Shown piece by piece: positions 32,766 through 44,579 of a stretch of DNA of 64,000 nucleotides. The notes below the pieces were generated by a model, which searched no databases, was not told the origin of the DNA, and saw nothing but the letters and a program-made list of their open reading frames with translations. The stretch comes from Oscheius tipulae (lineage: Eukaryota; Nematoda; Chromadorea; Rhabditida; Rhabditidae), in NCBI GenBank assembly GCA_037178975.1, contig JASJZH010000004.1:7502001-7566000 (forward strand), read 5' to 3'. Each line of letters starts with the position of its first letter. The first letter of the stretch is position 1. The position numbers and the translations under genes are program-made.

Positions 32766-33562
32766 AACTGCTAAACAGCGAGTGCTACAAGTCCAACAGC
32801 GAGAGATCAATGGTTTAGAAATTCACAGATGTTTTGTATTTTGCCAGGTGTTACACGGAAAAGAAATAATCGTATTTCGCGTGAAAATCAAGATTGTACG
32901 CAATAAAATGGTCGTATCTAACAACATATTGTTCTGGTCCAACATCCCTCGAAACCCAATTTCTGTCCACTATCCTTGTCTAAAAGCAAACAGACATCTC
33001 TACTGTTTCACGACTACCCGGAAATACTGAGTCTCCTCTTCTTCTCAGTCAAAGTTTGACTTTCCTCGGAGCGGAACACAGACTCTCTCGCGCGCCCGCA
33101 AGAGCCGACTCGCAGTTGTGACCGTTGTTTGCAAGAGCCAAGAGCCGCAAGTCGAGTATCCGCACGAGCTCCACGTTGGTCACACGTCTAACACCTCGAA
33201 AAGGCTTTGTTGTGTCCGGACGGAGAGAGGATCAGGATGGATTGGTCAACCGGACACTCGACTCTCTTTCCTATTATCTCCTGATCCAAGAATCTCCAAC
33301 TCTACCACTCTTATTGAATCCTAAGGATCAAAAAACTTTTTAAACGACCTATACTCTCATTGCTAAATCATGAAATAAATTCATGAGTAAGCTTACTCAC
33401 CTCCTTGCACGACCAGGTGCCCGTTTATTTGTCTTCCTCTCCCTCTCCCTATGTCCATTGCGTCTAATCCTCAGTACTCTTGACCATTAGCCCTTCCTCA
33501 CTACAATTTCCGTCGTATTCAGAGAGAGCCGAGACAGTTTCCGGATATGAGCAATCAAGGCT
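32766..33562. other. Intergenic region between receptor genes
   Basis: No confident feature. In-frame ATGs upstream of the chosen start of the next gene (from 33480) could extend it. The interval holds no recognised repeats. Confidence 0.4.
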
Positions 33563-35241
33563 GATGACCGAGTACGACAAAATTGCGCTCTCTTGCGCAC
33601 TGCAACTGAACCTAGGCGAGGCTGATCTGGCTATTCACAGGAGCAGACACCAGACCAACGTCAGCGAGTTTTGAAATTGGAAAAACTGTTATTTTCAGTC
33701 CGCCAAGGCACTTCTGGCAGTCACTCCCGCTCTCGCCTTGACAGCTTTCCTAGTAGCCCTATTACTCATCTCATTCATAGCCACTGCACTGATCAGGAGA
33801 CGAATTCCTTCAAGGAAATATGCGTGAGTTAGGTTTTTTTGATTTGGGGGTTTTTCGCGTACCATCTCGGTGGACAAGAAAATTGAAGTGCTGGACACAC
33901 GTCAAAAGTATGAGAATGCCGATGAATAAGTAGCTTACTAATGTAGTGAAGTGTTCGTCAATATTTTGGAAACTTTCGAGCGTGTAGCACTTCAACAAGT
34001 TCGTCAAAGACTCTCTCTCTACGAATTGGAAAAGTGCCGAGCTTTTAGAGTGATCCTCAGCCGTACTGCTGCCGACGTTTTCTGCTCCTGTCTCGTCGCT
34101 GCCACCTCCCTCTACGCAAATGTCCAATCAGCATCCCATGCCCTTCTAGCTCTCTTCCTCTTTGTAGCATCTTTTGGAGTCTTTAATCTTGGCCTGTCAC
34201 ACATCTACGTAGTCGCTCTCCGCTACATCAGTGTGACTCGTCCCTATGGATTCCAGTCCATCTGCAGTGTCCCAAGGATAAGCCTGGCCCTGTCAATAGC
34301 ATGGATCACCTCTATTCTATACGCAGCCGCCTACACACCTTTGACTACAGTCATTCTCAACCCAGCGAGGGATGTTGATGGTAAGACATTAAAATTAAAA
34401 TGTTCAAATCTTTAGTGTGTTCCTACAAAACCTGTCAACTGCCTCTCCTCGTCGTATGCATCTGTATTATGGGTATCTTCATCCCTACAGTATTCTTCCT
34501 CTACCTCCTCGTCGTCTACAAGCTACGACAAATCTCCATTTGTGAAAAGTTTGTTACTATTTGTAATCACATAAAAAGAAATTTTAGAATGCACAACGAG
34601 CCGGAAGTCACACGCAAAAAGTTCTGGAAATTCGTTGGATACGGGGGACATGTCAGTCTTTACATATTCATCGTTTCTCTACTGATTAGTGCCGCCGCCG
34701 TTCTACTCGGTCAGGCCAATACTTACAGCAGGATTCGAAATCTTATGCAGAAGGACTGCGATGTGGTTGAGGTAATTTTATAATGTGTAATCAAAGAAAA
34801 ATATGTTTCAGTACATCGACACCGTGAACCGGTTGGAACTCATAGCCGGCGGTGCTGTGCTTCTTTGGATGGTTCGCATAATTTTCGACGTGACTATTCT
34901 ACTTCTTGTGGAGAGAAAGCGACTTATGCCATGGGCTAGCAATGACTTGGAACCACTGAGAGAGAATACGGTAGGCTTTTACTAACCACTGGTCTGTTTA
35001 ACGTTGGTCAAATATGACACTGTTCTTTCTCTCCTGTACCACTTAAGCGGATAAAACTTTGAATTCAAATGATAAACAGAAACGGTTAACCTCTCAGTTA
35101 CATCGATTGCCCAAACTTCTTTAAAACATCAAGATTTAGGTTTCCATCCGGACCCACACCCTGCAATGGCAGAAGGGCTGCTTCAACTGCCCCGTCTTCA
35201 ACATCGACGCCCAGCTGAACCCACTGGATTTCAAAAACTGA
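33563..35241 (+). CDS. Rhodopsin-like 7TM receptor (orphan) with long first intracellular loop
   Basis: Exons 33563-33659, 33699-33823, 33947-34380, 34416-34548, 34588-34771, 34812-34970, 35140-35241, all phase-compatible. TM1 is LLAVTPALALTAFLVALLLISFI. A TM2 segment contains LSRTAADVFCS (the L-x3-D pattern), and TM3 ends ALRYISVTRPY at the DRY position, lacking the Asp. TM4 to TM7 follow. An acidic residue is missing at the usual DRY site, and about 45 residues separate TM1 from TM2. The last exon adds a tail with CFNCPVF. The ligand is unknown. The start could instead be the ATG at 33480. Confidence 0.7.
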
Positions 35242-35460
35242 GCCGTCAGCAGGCGGCGTCATCACGACTGCACTTCTTCACCGTTCAGCTCCCCCAAATA
35301 ATAGCATCTAAAAGGGTGCATCCAAGTAAGTACTGTGTACTGTTTGACCGACCCGTCCATACCCACAAAGCGATTTCCATTTTTCAAGTATGCACGCGAG
35401 TCTGTATTGTATGAAGTGAGAACGAATGAATCTTTTCGGAAAAAGTTTATACTGTACAGA

Positions 35461-36539
35461 TTAGAGATGAGCACGGGTTCCGTTGATTTCTCTCGAGCGA
35501 ACTCTCCAGACGTCGGCGAAAGTCATCTCGACTTCCTCGGCATTGATTCCCTGCCGGGCGAATCTTTTCTTGGCAATCTCCAGAATCTCTTTCGACAGCT
35601 CCTCTTGGGTTGTATTGCTGACATCAACGTAACGGCACAAATTGTCATTAGCGTAGTGACAAGAGATGGCCTTTCTGAATCCCTCGGTTCTGTTGGCTCC
35701 CGAGCCATGGATAAGAAGTGGATGGAAGAAAACAGTATCTCCAGCCTCCATCTCAACATGAAGACGTGGAGTGTTAGGATCAAAGTTCTGGATTCCGTGG
35801 TAGGCCTTATTGACACCACCTTCCCAGTCGGGATAGCCGTGAGGGAGAAGTTCTCCCTTGTGAGTGCCAGGAACAACGACGAGGCAGCCATTGGCACGGG
35901 TGATCTGAAACACGGGATGCTGCCATAGCTTTCGACGACGATAGGCAGTTACTGTTATATACTGGGGTCCTTATCCCAATATAACACTAAGTTTTAGGTT
36001 CATACAACTCACTCTCTCCATAGCAGTCCAGGCACAGCAGATGAAGTCAGCCGGCCTGAAGGGGAAATACTGGAGATCCTGATGCATGGGATGTCGCGAG
36101 GTAAGTTTTCCATTGTCTGGAGGCTTATTGATAAGCATGGTGTGCATCGACATCAAAGTATGTTCCGGCTTGGCAATAAGATCTCTAACGATGTCAATGA
36201 TTGCCGGATAGCGACAGTAATCAAACAAGACTTCGTCCTGATTGAAGTCCTGGATCTTGGTAATAGCTTTGACTCCTTCTTGGAACTCGGATTTGGCAAT
36301 ACTCACATCTTTCATCACTGTCATTTCAGGACTGCCGGCTTTTTTCTCGCAAATGTCCTGAAGCCATTCTTATGGATATGAGTGTGAAAAACCTTGAATC
36401 TGGAGTAAAATCTGTCCAGCTCGTACTGTGGAACGACATTTCGGATGACAATGTATCCATTTTTCTCGTAAAACTGTTTCTGCTCCTTGGTCAGCACAAC
36501 TCCATCCCGATTCCATTCAAGGGTTCCAGCACCCAGCAT
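35461..36539 (-). CDS. Phytanoyl-CoA dioxygenase-type (PhyH) oxygenase, copy 2
   Basis: Three minus-strand exons: 36539-36393, 36357-36013, 35904-35461. Intron positions match copy 1 at 14050-15285. The iron ligands are kept: HPMHQDLQYFPF and HPLLIHGSGANRT. The exon-2 start differs (CEKKAGSPEM against CERKPGIPPM), and the tail ends RAHL instead of RANL. Copy 1 is plus-strand and this copy minus, about 20 kb apart, so duplication was dispersed with inversion. The start begins MLGAGTLEWNRDG; a longer start through ATG at 36566 is possible. Confidence 0.92.
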
Positions 36540-37821
36540 ATCTGAAAGTTTTGTTTGAAGAACCATTAAAAAAATTGGAAATAAACATGATTAGTCAGTG
36601 TCTGTTCTCTAATAAAGTTTGTACATGCATATATCCAAAGTACGCGTAGACTTTGGTGTGGAAAATTTTGAAACAATGAAAAATAGTATTGCTCCTCTAT
36701 TTCCTAAAGTCGAAATGGTCAGAGAGCTCTTGGAGAAGTTCGAAATGGAAGTATAATCATGTGTTGCCAAAAGGAAACACCTGCGTCTGCCAACGTGCGT
36801 GTGGGTAACGAGAACACGCACTGATAAGAACACCCAAGAACTGGATCCGGCTAATTTTGTCGCGTTCTTGAAACTTTTTAAAGGGCGAGTGTAGAAATGA
36901 GATTTGGATTAGGAAGAGAAGAGTAACAGTCCAGAAAAGGCGAGCTGTTTAAATGGCAGGGCAGTCTCCGCATGGACAACACCTGTTTGATAAGACTACA
37001 CTGTCCAATGATGAACTCTTTGGAGATGCACGCGCCCAGAATGGGGAGACGGGTATACACAACAAACTAAGAAAAAAATACAGCAAAGAGAAGTATAAAA
37101 TCGAAGAAATCGGAGTGTGTTTTGCGTCAGTTAGATATTCCTTAATGTCAAAGTCATAGCTTATTCATATACACTGCAGTAAACTTGTATGGTCACCCGA
37201 AATGTGATATGACTTTCAACAACTTTTCTGCTAATTAGCAACTCGCTTTCAATTGAAGCTGGCCAGACGCTTCCTTGTGCTCCTGCTTCTTCAACTACAA
37301 CTCTCTACTTCCCGTCGGTGCTATCCACCTTGATTAGGGTTGGGGTAGTCCCGAGTAACCCAGATCCGAGAACTTCTGTCTTTAGCCTGAGGACCGCATC
37401 GGGCTGCGATAGTGCTCTTCGAACTGATCAAATCAAATACTTCCAAAATGAAGAAAACAGAAAAATTGGTTACATCCTTTCTGGTAGATGCTGCTGCTCA
37501 TGGCCGTAAACTTTTCAGGAGTTACAAAGACTTTTTCTGGCTGCCGATACAGGACGGAACAGAGAGACAGTTTCCTGGAAACTGGTGAAGTTTATGCAAT
37601 GCAAGGTGCCATATTATTTGTGTCGTTATGGGTGGGAATGTCTTTCTGGAACGACAGTAGTGTATACCTTTCCGTATGCGACTACATTCCTAGAGATGAA
37701 CGTCTTTTTGTCAAAGCAATGAATCAGCCAATTGACACCAGCTCTCCGGGTCAGCTGTCATTTTTTTTTCGCCCGGCTTGTTCTGCTCACTCCGGACCAC
37801 CTGAGCATCTTGCTAAGTACC
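36540..37821. other. Intergenic, no confident gene
   Basis: It separates divergent PhyH and astacin genes. Several frames of 60-140 codons occur, none with splice, signal or family support. Confidence 0.45.
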
Positions 37822-39460
37822 ATGTTCCTGCAAATTATTTTTACTATATCTGTAAGCAACTTTTAACTCCGTTCAATAGATTTTCAGTTATGTTTGCCTC
37901 TGACTCTTGCTCGAGATTATGATGACCTGTCTTTTCTGGCAGGCCATTTAATCAGAAAGGAGGGAGACATCTGTAAGACTTTTCTATGTCAAAATGAAAA
38001 AAGTACAGTAACGTTCAACAAAACGAAAATTCCTGGGATGCAATCCAGTGCTTTGAGAGATCACTATTCGAGATGGCCCAATGCAGAAGTTCCGATCTAC
38101 TTTAGTCCTGCTCATACACCTTGGGAGTGAGTCATTGTTTTATGCTTAGTACTAGCGTGTCCACGTTTTCACTTAGCTACAGCAGTTTAACTGTTTACAG
38201 GAAGAGAAAAATCATCGATGCTATGCTCGAAATTCATAGGCTGACATGTGTTAGATTTCGACGAGTCACCGAAGAGGATACTGACTTTGTAGTGATAGTA
38301 AAGCCAGGAGGTGATGAAGATTGTTCTTCGATGGTTGGAAGAAAGGGTAAGCTTTTGTATGTCATTCATATTACATGCTCAGGAGGTCCTCAACTTCTGT
38401 TCCTTACAAAAACCTGTTATACACGAAATACTATCCTCCACGAGTTAATGCACACTCTAGGCTTTGTTCATGAACACAGTTTGTTTTTCATCGTTGTTAA
38501 TGTTCCTACCTTTTAGACAGATCGGATCGAGACAAGTACGTGACAATTAACTGGTCGAATATCAAGGAAGGGGAAGAGCGTAAGTTCTCTCGTTTTTCTG
38601 ACCCAAATTCAAATTTTAAATTTGTTACAATTTCAACGTGTTCACGTATGTTTTCTAAATCAATTTTTCAGATAATTTTGAAAGGAAAAAGTCTTATTCG
38701 CTTACTTTGATGGACACATCATACGCCTACGACTCCATAATGCACTACAAGGAAATGGCATTTAGCATCGTTTGAACTTTTTATCTTTTCCACCAACAAT
38801 TTGATTCAGAACAATAAGCCAACTATTGTGCCTAAGAGAGCTGTTCAAAGACTGGGTGGAGGGGAAGATTGGAAAGGATTAAGCACTATCGATGTAGTTA
38901 GGATTAACAAGTACTTCAGTTGTCCACAGAGGGTGAGGGGAAGTTGAGGGTTTTGAGACCAGCTTGTGTAGGAAGTCTTCACAACTACAACGACCACTGC
39001 AGAGCCAATTAGAACAACTGAAGCTTCCACTACGACTTTCGCCCCTCTTCAAGTTTACAGCACCTTGTTTGTGAGTTAAAACCGTGCGGAGAAACCGAAG
39101 CTTCAGCCTCCAATCCGCTGGACTCGTCGTGACTGTTCGAACCCTTATGAGCCACCTGTCGCTGGGGTTAGTTTCCTCAGTTTTCAATGATTCAAGGTTT
39201 AGGGAAACTGCCGCTGGCTGATCATGATAGCTGTGGCTGACCCTGACTCGTCCTTCCACTATCTTCACTGTGTACCAAGTCTGACGACCTCTGACATCAC
39301 ATGCGGAACTTGGAGGAGGAAGAGCTGTGTCAAGGGCATGGTTTTCGACAAGACTTTTAGAGTTAGAACTTTTGAATACATCCTGAAAGCAAAAGTTCAG
39401 TCTTGCCGACATCTCCAGTTTATCGACGCCAAAGACGAAGACTTTGAAGAGTTTGATTGA
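37822..39460 (+). CDS. Secreted astacin-family zinc metalloprotease (NAS-like)
   Basis: Ten exons: 37822-37851, 37888-38126, 38201-38346, 38383-38478, 38517-38579, 38672-38769, 38810-38932, 38972-39070, 39107-39166, 39203-39460, all in phase. Signal peptide MFLQIIFTISLCLPLTLA; the prodomain includes KEGDIC, resembling the F-x-G-D aspartate switch. The catalytic domain begins near RWPNAEVPIYF and has the zinc site HELMHTLGFVHE (H-E-x2-H-x2-G-x2-H) and the Met-turn YDSIMHY. The domain is followed by a Thr-rich linker (EVFTTTTTTAEPIRTTEAS) and a roughly 105-residue Cys-containing C-terminal domain I do not recognise, in place of the EGF/CUB or ShK modules common in nematode astacins. Likely extracellular or cuticle protein processing. 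Confidence 0.9.
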
Positions 39461-39581
39461 AGTTTTCATAGATTGCTTGATCGTATGACGAAAACAACAC
39501 TTGATTTCATGGTCTTCTTCCATGAATAAAATGACATAAACTCTCGTCTAATTCTTCTGAAGCAGTTTGTTGAACAAGATT

Positions 39582-40760
39582 TTATTGTACTCGCCTGTTG
39601 AAACATAAATAGATGAGACTGTTCAAGACTGTCATTATTTCCCAAATAGGTGTGTTCAGATACAAATTAGAAAACATCTGATGGGGAAGAACGCTGAACA
39701 TTGATGTGAAAAAGGTCACAATTGAACTGATGATGAATGCTTGAATTGCCAGAGTATACTCCATTTTCAGGGCCGACAAAGTTTTATGTTTCACTCTCTC
39801 AAGAATCTTTGTGCGTTACAATTAAAGTGAGCCAACTTGATAAATCATAAACAGCAGAATAAGAATGTAGCAAATCCCACTCAGGCCAACTAGGGAGTAG
39901 GTTAGCACGGCAACAACTGTGAGTCCGATGAGGATCCAAAACTGGAACGTTTCGAGGTCGGTATTTTGAACAACAAAGTCGAAGAGAAAGTAACTATGAG
40001 CTGTGAAGTAAACAAAAACGACAAAGAAAAAGCAAACTGTGCTGATGACATAGAAGGTCTGTAAGTTTGGGTTACACGACGAAAAAAAATCTGAAAAAAA
40101 CTGCTAGGCAGCTACTTCTCGTTCTCCGCAAAAGCACTTACCCGATATACAGCCTCACTTTTCAATTTCTGGCATGTGGAGAAAACAATTGTCGAACACC
40201 GATTATATGCGAGCAAGAATGTCAAAAACATTGTAGTTACCCAGAGTCCAACCTCCACAGACAGTAGAAACTGTTTTGGAATGTTTGTATGTTCATCAAA
40301 GGTTTAGCCTAATAGGGGACAAAAACCAACCGCTTGAGCTATAGTACCGTAAACCAAATCGTTCAAAAAACCACTAACAATCCCAACAACTCCATAGAGA
40401 CAATAACATCCTTGTTCCATCGATTCAACCAGACCAATCAGATACATTATATTGAACGCTTTTTCTTTTCTGAACTCCTCGCAAGTGCGGAATACCTGTG
40501 AGACATGGTGAGCATTTGACAGTAGAGAAACCTTTAAAATTGGAATGTTCACAGCCAAATAAATTGCTGCTAGAAACGAGACCTCGAATCCATGAACTTT
40601 CATCGACAGTTCTCTGAATATCAGTTCCCTCTGAACTTTTTTAAACCTTTTATCAATACTTTGTCACCTCAAACAGGATGGTGAATGCTACAGGAATGAG
40701 AATAAAAAAGATGACGAAAAAGAGAAGGTAGTTGTAGAACCGCCAATCATCACTGTCCAT
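39582..40760 (-). CDS. 7TM chemoreceptor, Srg-superfamily-like (possibly Srt/Srx)
   Basis: Six minus-strand exons: 40760-40668, 40630-40532, 40495-40330, 40270-40142, 40058-39837, 39806-39582, all in phase. Hydrophobic segments are TM1 (YNYLLFFVIFFILIPVAF), TM2, a third with LIGLVESMEQGCYCLYGVVG, TM3 ending LAYNRCSTIVFS, TM4 to TM6, then a TM6-TM7 block EYTLAIQAFIISSIVTFF. The tail is only a few residues (FNRRVQ). The N-R after TM3 parallels the LNR motif of Srt/Srx/Srg receptors. The exact family is not certain. Confidence 0.7.
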
Positions 40761-42370
40761 GATAGAGAAATTACTTGTTTTCACTGCTTTCTTGGGCTGA
40801 AAATAGCAATAATCTGAAAATCAGTTTAACCTGGAACTAATATGTAAGCATCTGTCACTTGCGGAAACTAACTCTGTCCCACGTTCCATTACAACGTTGA
40901 GCCACGACGATGCTAAAAACCAAAGCTTTTAAGCTAATTTTTGGTGCAAGAATATACAGAACAGCTGATTCGCTCGGGATTGCAATAAGTATGAGATTTA
41001 CGTCTACAGTATAGTAGTCTCTGGCCGACAGTTCCTATTTACTGTCATCAAAAGCCAAAAATTATCGGTGAGCTGCTATCTCGTTCAGAGTACAAATCTG
41101 ATTCATAACCCAGGAAAACTTCTTCCGACTTGTAATTTATGCAATCACGCCTGTGTCATCGTCATTTCGAATGATTCATTTATCACTCCAAAAGCTACTC
41201 TTCCGCTCAATTTTTCCTTGTACAGCCAACGACTTGGCTAAAAGTTTCAACTGTTCTCTAGAAACAAAGCAGAGTGTTTGATTGGACATTGTCACGCAAC
41301 GACAACTTCCAAATTGTTGGAGTCCAAGAGACTACTTTTTCCTCATCAACTCGTCTAGATCTGATAGACCTAACCATGTGCTCTTTTCAATTTACTTTTA
41401 TCAGGACATCTTCGAGTCTGCCATCTGACGCAAGTGTTACTCACCACAAAAAGATCCCATATTCATCCATTTATCAATATGTCATCACATCATCTCGAAT
41501 AACAATTTGGACGAGCAATGAGCCTTCTGTACTGATGCTGAAGAGTCTAAAAGCTCCGGAAAACAATCTTCCTGTCCAGAATTTATGCCCTCCTGCGGGC
41601 CCATTAATTTTTCTTTGTCTTCGCCGGAGATTCCATTTTCTGGGATGTATCCATTTTGGGTGATTCGTTGCTCTTTGCCAGACTTGTCTAACTTCATTAT
41701 AGCTTCGCGTTCGAAACGTCTGGTAAACAGGAAATAGGACCAACTAAATTCTTTCATGTCCGCCTAAAGATTTATTGAGGCTAAACTGCGTAGTTCAACC
41801 TACCAATAAGACGTTGTTAAACATATTGCCACCGAAATTTTTTTGTACTGACCTTCTTTGTTTGCTAATTGAAAATATTTCAATTTGGAATCCAGTGTTT
41901 GAAACAGAGTCGTGGTAGTACTCAGCTTACGTGAAACGGCAGCTCGCCGTGATTTTCGTCCTTGATATGAAAAATGCTACACTTTAAGAGTAGACGATAC
42001 CAAGAACGTTTTCAAAAAAAAATTATTCGTACTTTTACTTGTTGTTGAATCTGGCTCGAATTGAACGCACGCTAACCTAGGTCCTACCTAGCACCCGTGG
42101 ATTCTGTCACGATGCTACCGTAGCGTCGGATGCTTTCCTGCTACTGCCTACGTTTTTGGTATCCCTCTTGCTCCCTAGTGAGAATATTACACGTTACTTC
42201 TTCTTCCCATTACTCGTTATACTTTCGCCAGAAATTCGTCATTTATTTGGCCCAAAATAATACAAATTTCTCCGACTTCTGTTAATACCTTCAAATTGTG
42301 CCGTCGAGGAGAAAAAAATTCTGATTTGCTTACAGTGTAATGCCTAAATAACCAATTTTTCAGTTCAATT
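40761..42370. other. Intergenic region with an LTR-like relic
   Basis: No confident gene. A hydrophilic 90-codon minus frame at 41485-41757 (MKEFSWSYFLF...) may be an exon but cannot be placed. At 42047-42076 a 30-nt block is 24/30 identical to the candidate LTR start at 4315-4344. Confidence 0.4.
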
Positions 42371-42650
42371 ATGAAGTTCTTTGCCTCTCTTCTCCTGCTC
42401 TCCTTTGCTCTGTTCACGATCACTATTGGCACCATCATCGATCCGAAATACCAGAACTTTTATCCCAACTATCAAATGTGGAGGTATTTGTTCTCCAAAT
42501 CATTTGATCAGTTCATTTCAGACAATTCTCCGGCCCGAGATACAGCGGAGGCGGTATGGGAAGGATGCGCTTGGGAGGTGAGTTGTTGTTTCCCGAAGTC
42601 ACGAGTCGGAATTTTAAGGCACCGGGCTGGCTCGGATGATTGATGAGTAA
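42371..42650 (+). CDS. Small secreted peptide precursor (66 residues)
   Basis: Three exons: 42371-42483, 42522-42577, 42619-42650, with phases that join exactly. Signal peptide MKFFASLLLLSFALFTITIG, then a short mature part containing QFSGPRYSGGGMGRMRLGG and ending ARMIDE. The size, Gly/Arg content and a Gly-Gly after MRL suggest a neuropeptide-like or antimicrobial-like precursor, but there is no clean dibasic site pair and no family match that I recognise. It is convergent with the 3' end of the TGF-beta gene, 160 bp away. Confidence 0.55.
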
Positions 42651-42809
42651 GACTCTTCTTCTCTGAGATCTGCGTTGATAAAAACTTTATTAACAGGCAG
42701 TGCGTAATTGTACTAAACAGAAAATAATGCTTATACTGCTTTTTGAGACCAAGTAGAGTGTCATTTGTGAGGGTGTGTAGACGTTTTGGCAAGAGAATAA
42801 ACTGGGAAG

Positions 42810-44579
42810 CTAGACACAAGCACAGGAGTCGACAATCATTCTGGGGAAGTTCTTGATGGTGATTCGTCCCTGCTCGTCCTTGTAGAGGACGGTAAGGGAA
42901 CGCGTTTCTTCTGGAGCACAGCAGACGTTTCCACTGTTCGGAAGGAGGAGAGACTGCAGCACTGCATGGTTTGATGGGTTCACGTTCTGAAACAGAGCAT
43001 TATAAGCTACAAGTTTTTTACCCTAGGAAGAGGATTCGGGCACGTTCCAGCGCAATGTCCGGCTTCAAAGAAAGCTGGAGCTAGAATGAAGTCGTGCCAG
43101 CCTAGTTCAAAGAAGTCTATTACGAAAGAGTGTCGTTTGCAGACCTGGATAAAGTTTTGCATTAGCTCCAAAAGGGAAACTAACTTGATTCTCTCTGCCT
43201 TCTCCAAGTAGGACGACTCTCACGTTGTTGGAAAGCTCAGCCTTGACTGTCGTAGTCGTAATGACCTCCTGGTCATCTTCACCGAAGCCGTTCCAGATGT
43301 CATCCTTGTCCTGCTTTCTTTTGCGATGAGCGCGAATCTTAAAGATTGTAAAAGAGTTTGAATGGCAGAAGGCTTCGGTGAAAGGTTTGTAGATTCAATG
43401 ACACGATTCGGACAGTTTTGGTATATCCATACTTTTGTGTTTGTCAGTTAGTTATTATCCCCTAGAACCAGAGTGACTTCAGTTCAGCTGACTTGCCAAC
43501 ATAATCGTTTGAGAGGACATATTTAGTCTGGCTTGAAGTCACTAACACAAAATTGCTACCAACCTTCTTATGGCCCTGTTTGCTTCCAATCTCGTTGGCT
43601 TTCTCCCTCAGGGCCTCCAAATCGGTTGGAATCGAACGAACTGTCGTCGTGTCCTGCCCTTCAACACTGTACTCGTAGTAGCCCTTAGCTTCTCTTCTTC
43701 TTCTCTTTGCCTTTTCCGCCTCAGTCTTGACAGTCTCGGCATCGATAGTGTTGTCGGCTTTGGAGTAAACCAGAAGGAAGGGTGAGCTTTTTCGGACCAT
43801 TTCGCTGTAGGATCTCATTTTGACATCTTTGCGGCTGATCTGAACGAACAGCGCATAAAGTTTTAAAACAGAGTTTACTCTGAAAATCATCTGCTTAGCT
43901 CCAAGAGCATGTGATTCGATCAGGCTCTTGGTGGCATCGAAAAGAACACCTCCCTCGTCCTGACGGCCAATCTGCTGAAGAAACTGTCCTACATTTTCTC
44001 GACATTAGTTTTTTTTTATCAGCCTACCTTCGGTGCAATAATCGTTTGTACAAAGTGAGCGGGCGGTTAGTGAGCGGATCTTTTTTCCAGGAATTCCTCG
44101 TCGACGCAAATGGAAATGAAGTTCAGCTCTCATGATCTTCTCCTCACCAAGCTTTGAGATATCGAAGATGAGAACCTCTTGTCCCTCGGATTTCCCTAAA
44201 TAGCAGTGTTTTCGAGGATGAAAGTAATACCGACCGACTGAAGGCTCGATGCTTCTTACAACATTTCCGTCGTCAGAGCCATCTTCGTCCACAAAGGAAC
44301 GGTAGAGGCTCTCCATATACCGAGAGGCCGACTTGCTGGGAAGTGACATTAACATCGGCTTTACGTCTGAAATGGTCTAACTTTTGGCAGTCTAGAAAAA
44401 GCTGGATAGACCCTTATTTCCAAATTGAAGGAGTGTTTGACGAGTAAAAATGACCCACCAATTGGCATCTTCTCAAAATTCAACATCTCTTTCAATGTCT
44501 CTTGAACAACATCAGGATCCTCATAGAACAGCGCCACTGAGGGCAATAAGAACAACAAGAGAGGCCACATCCGCAGCAT
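42810..44579 (-). CDS. TGF-beta superfamily ligand, BMP-like
   Basis: Eight minus-strand exons: 44579-44459, 44366-44235, 44195-44028, 43988-43879, 43839 to about 43501, 43337-43185, 43144-43022, 42986-42810. Signal peptide MLRMWPLLLFLLPSVALF, a long prodomain, a basic processing region IRAHRKRK (R-x-x-R type), then the cystine-knot domain: VCKRHSFVIDFFELGWHDF, GHCAGTCPNPLP, NHAVLQSLL, CC, and the terminal SCACV. All seven cysteines of a BMP-type ligand are present, including the one forming the dimer disulfide. The segment between NHA and CC is about three residues shorter than in typical BMPs. Secreted dimer signalling through Ser/Thr kinase receptors; similar to DBL-1/TIG-2-type nematode ligands, but I do not assign a symbol. 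The donor of exon 5 is ambiguous. Confidence 0.9.

Noticed and set aside
38879-39523. 214-codon minus-strand frame, the longest on that strand in the segment
   Set aside because: It overlaps five exons and introns of the astacin gene, whose splice phases and zinc motif are convincing. It has no features of its own.
42047-42130. tRNA gene
   Set aside because: A GCTCGAA-like stretch suggested a T-arm, but no cloverleaf with acceptor pairing and anticodon arm could be drawn.
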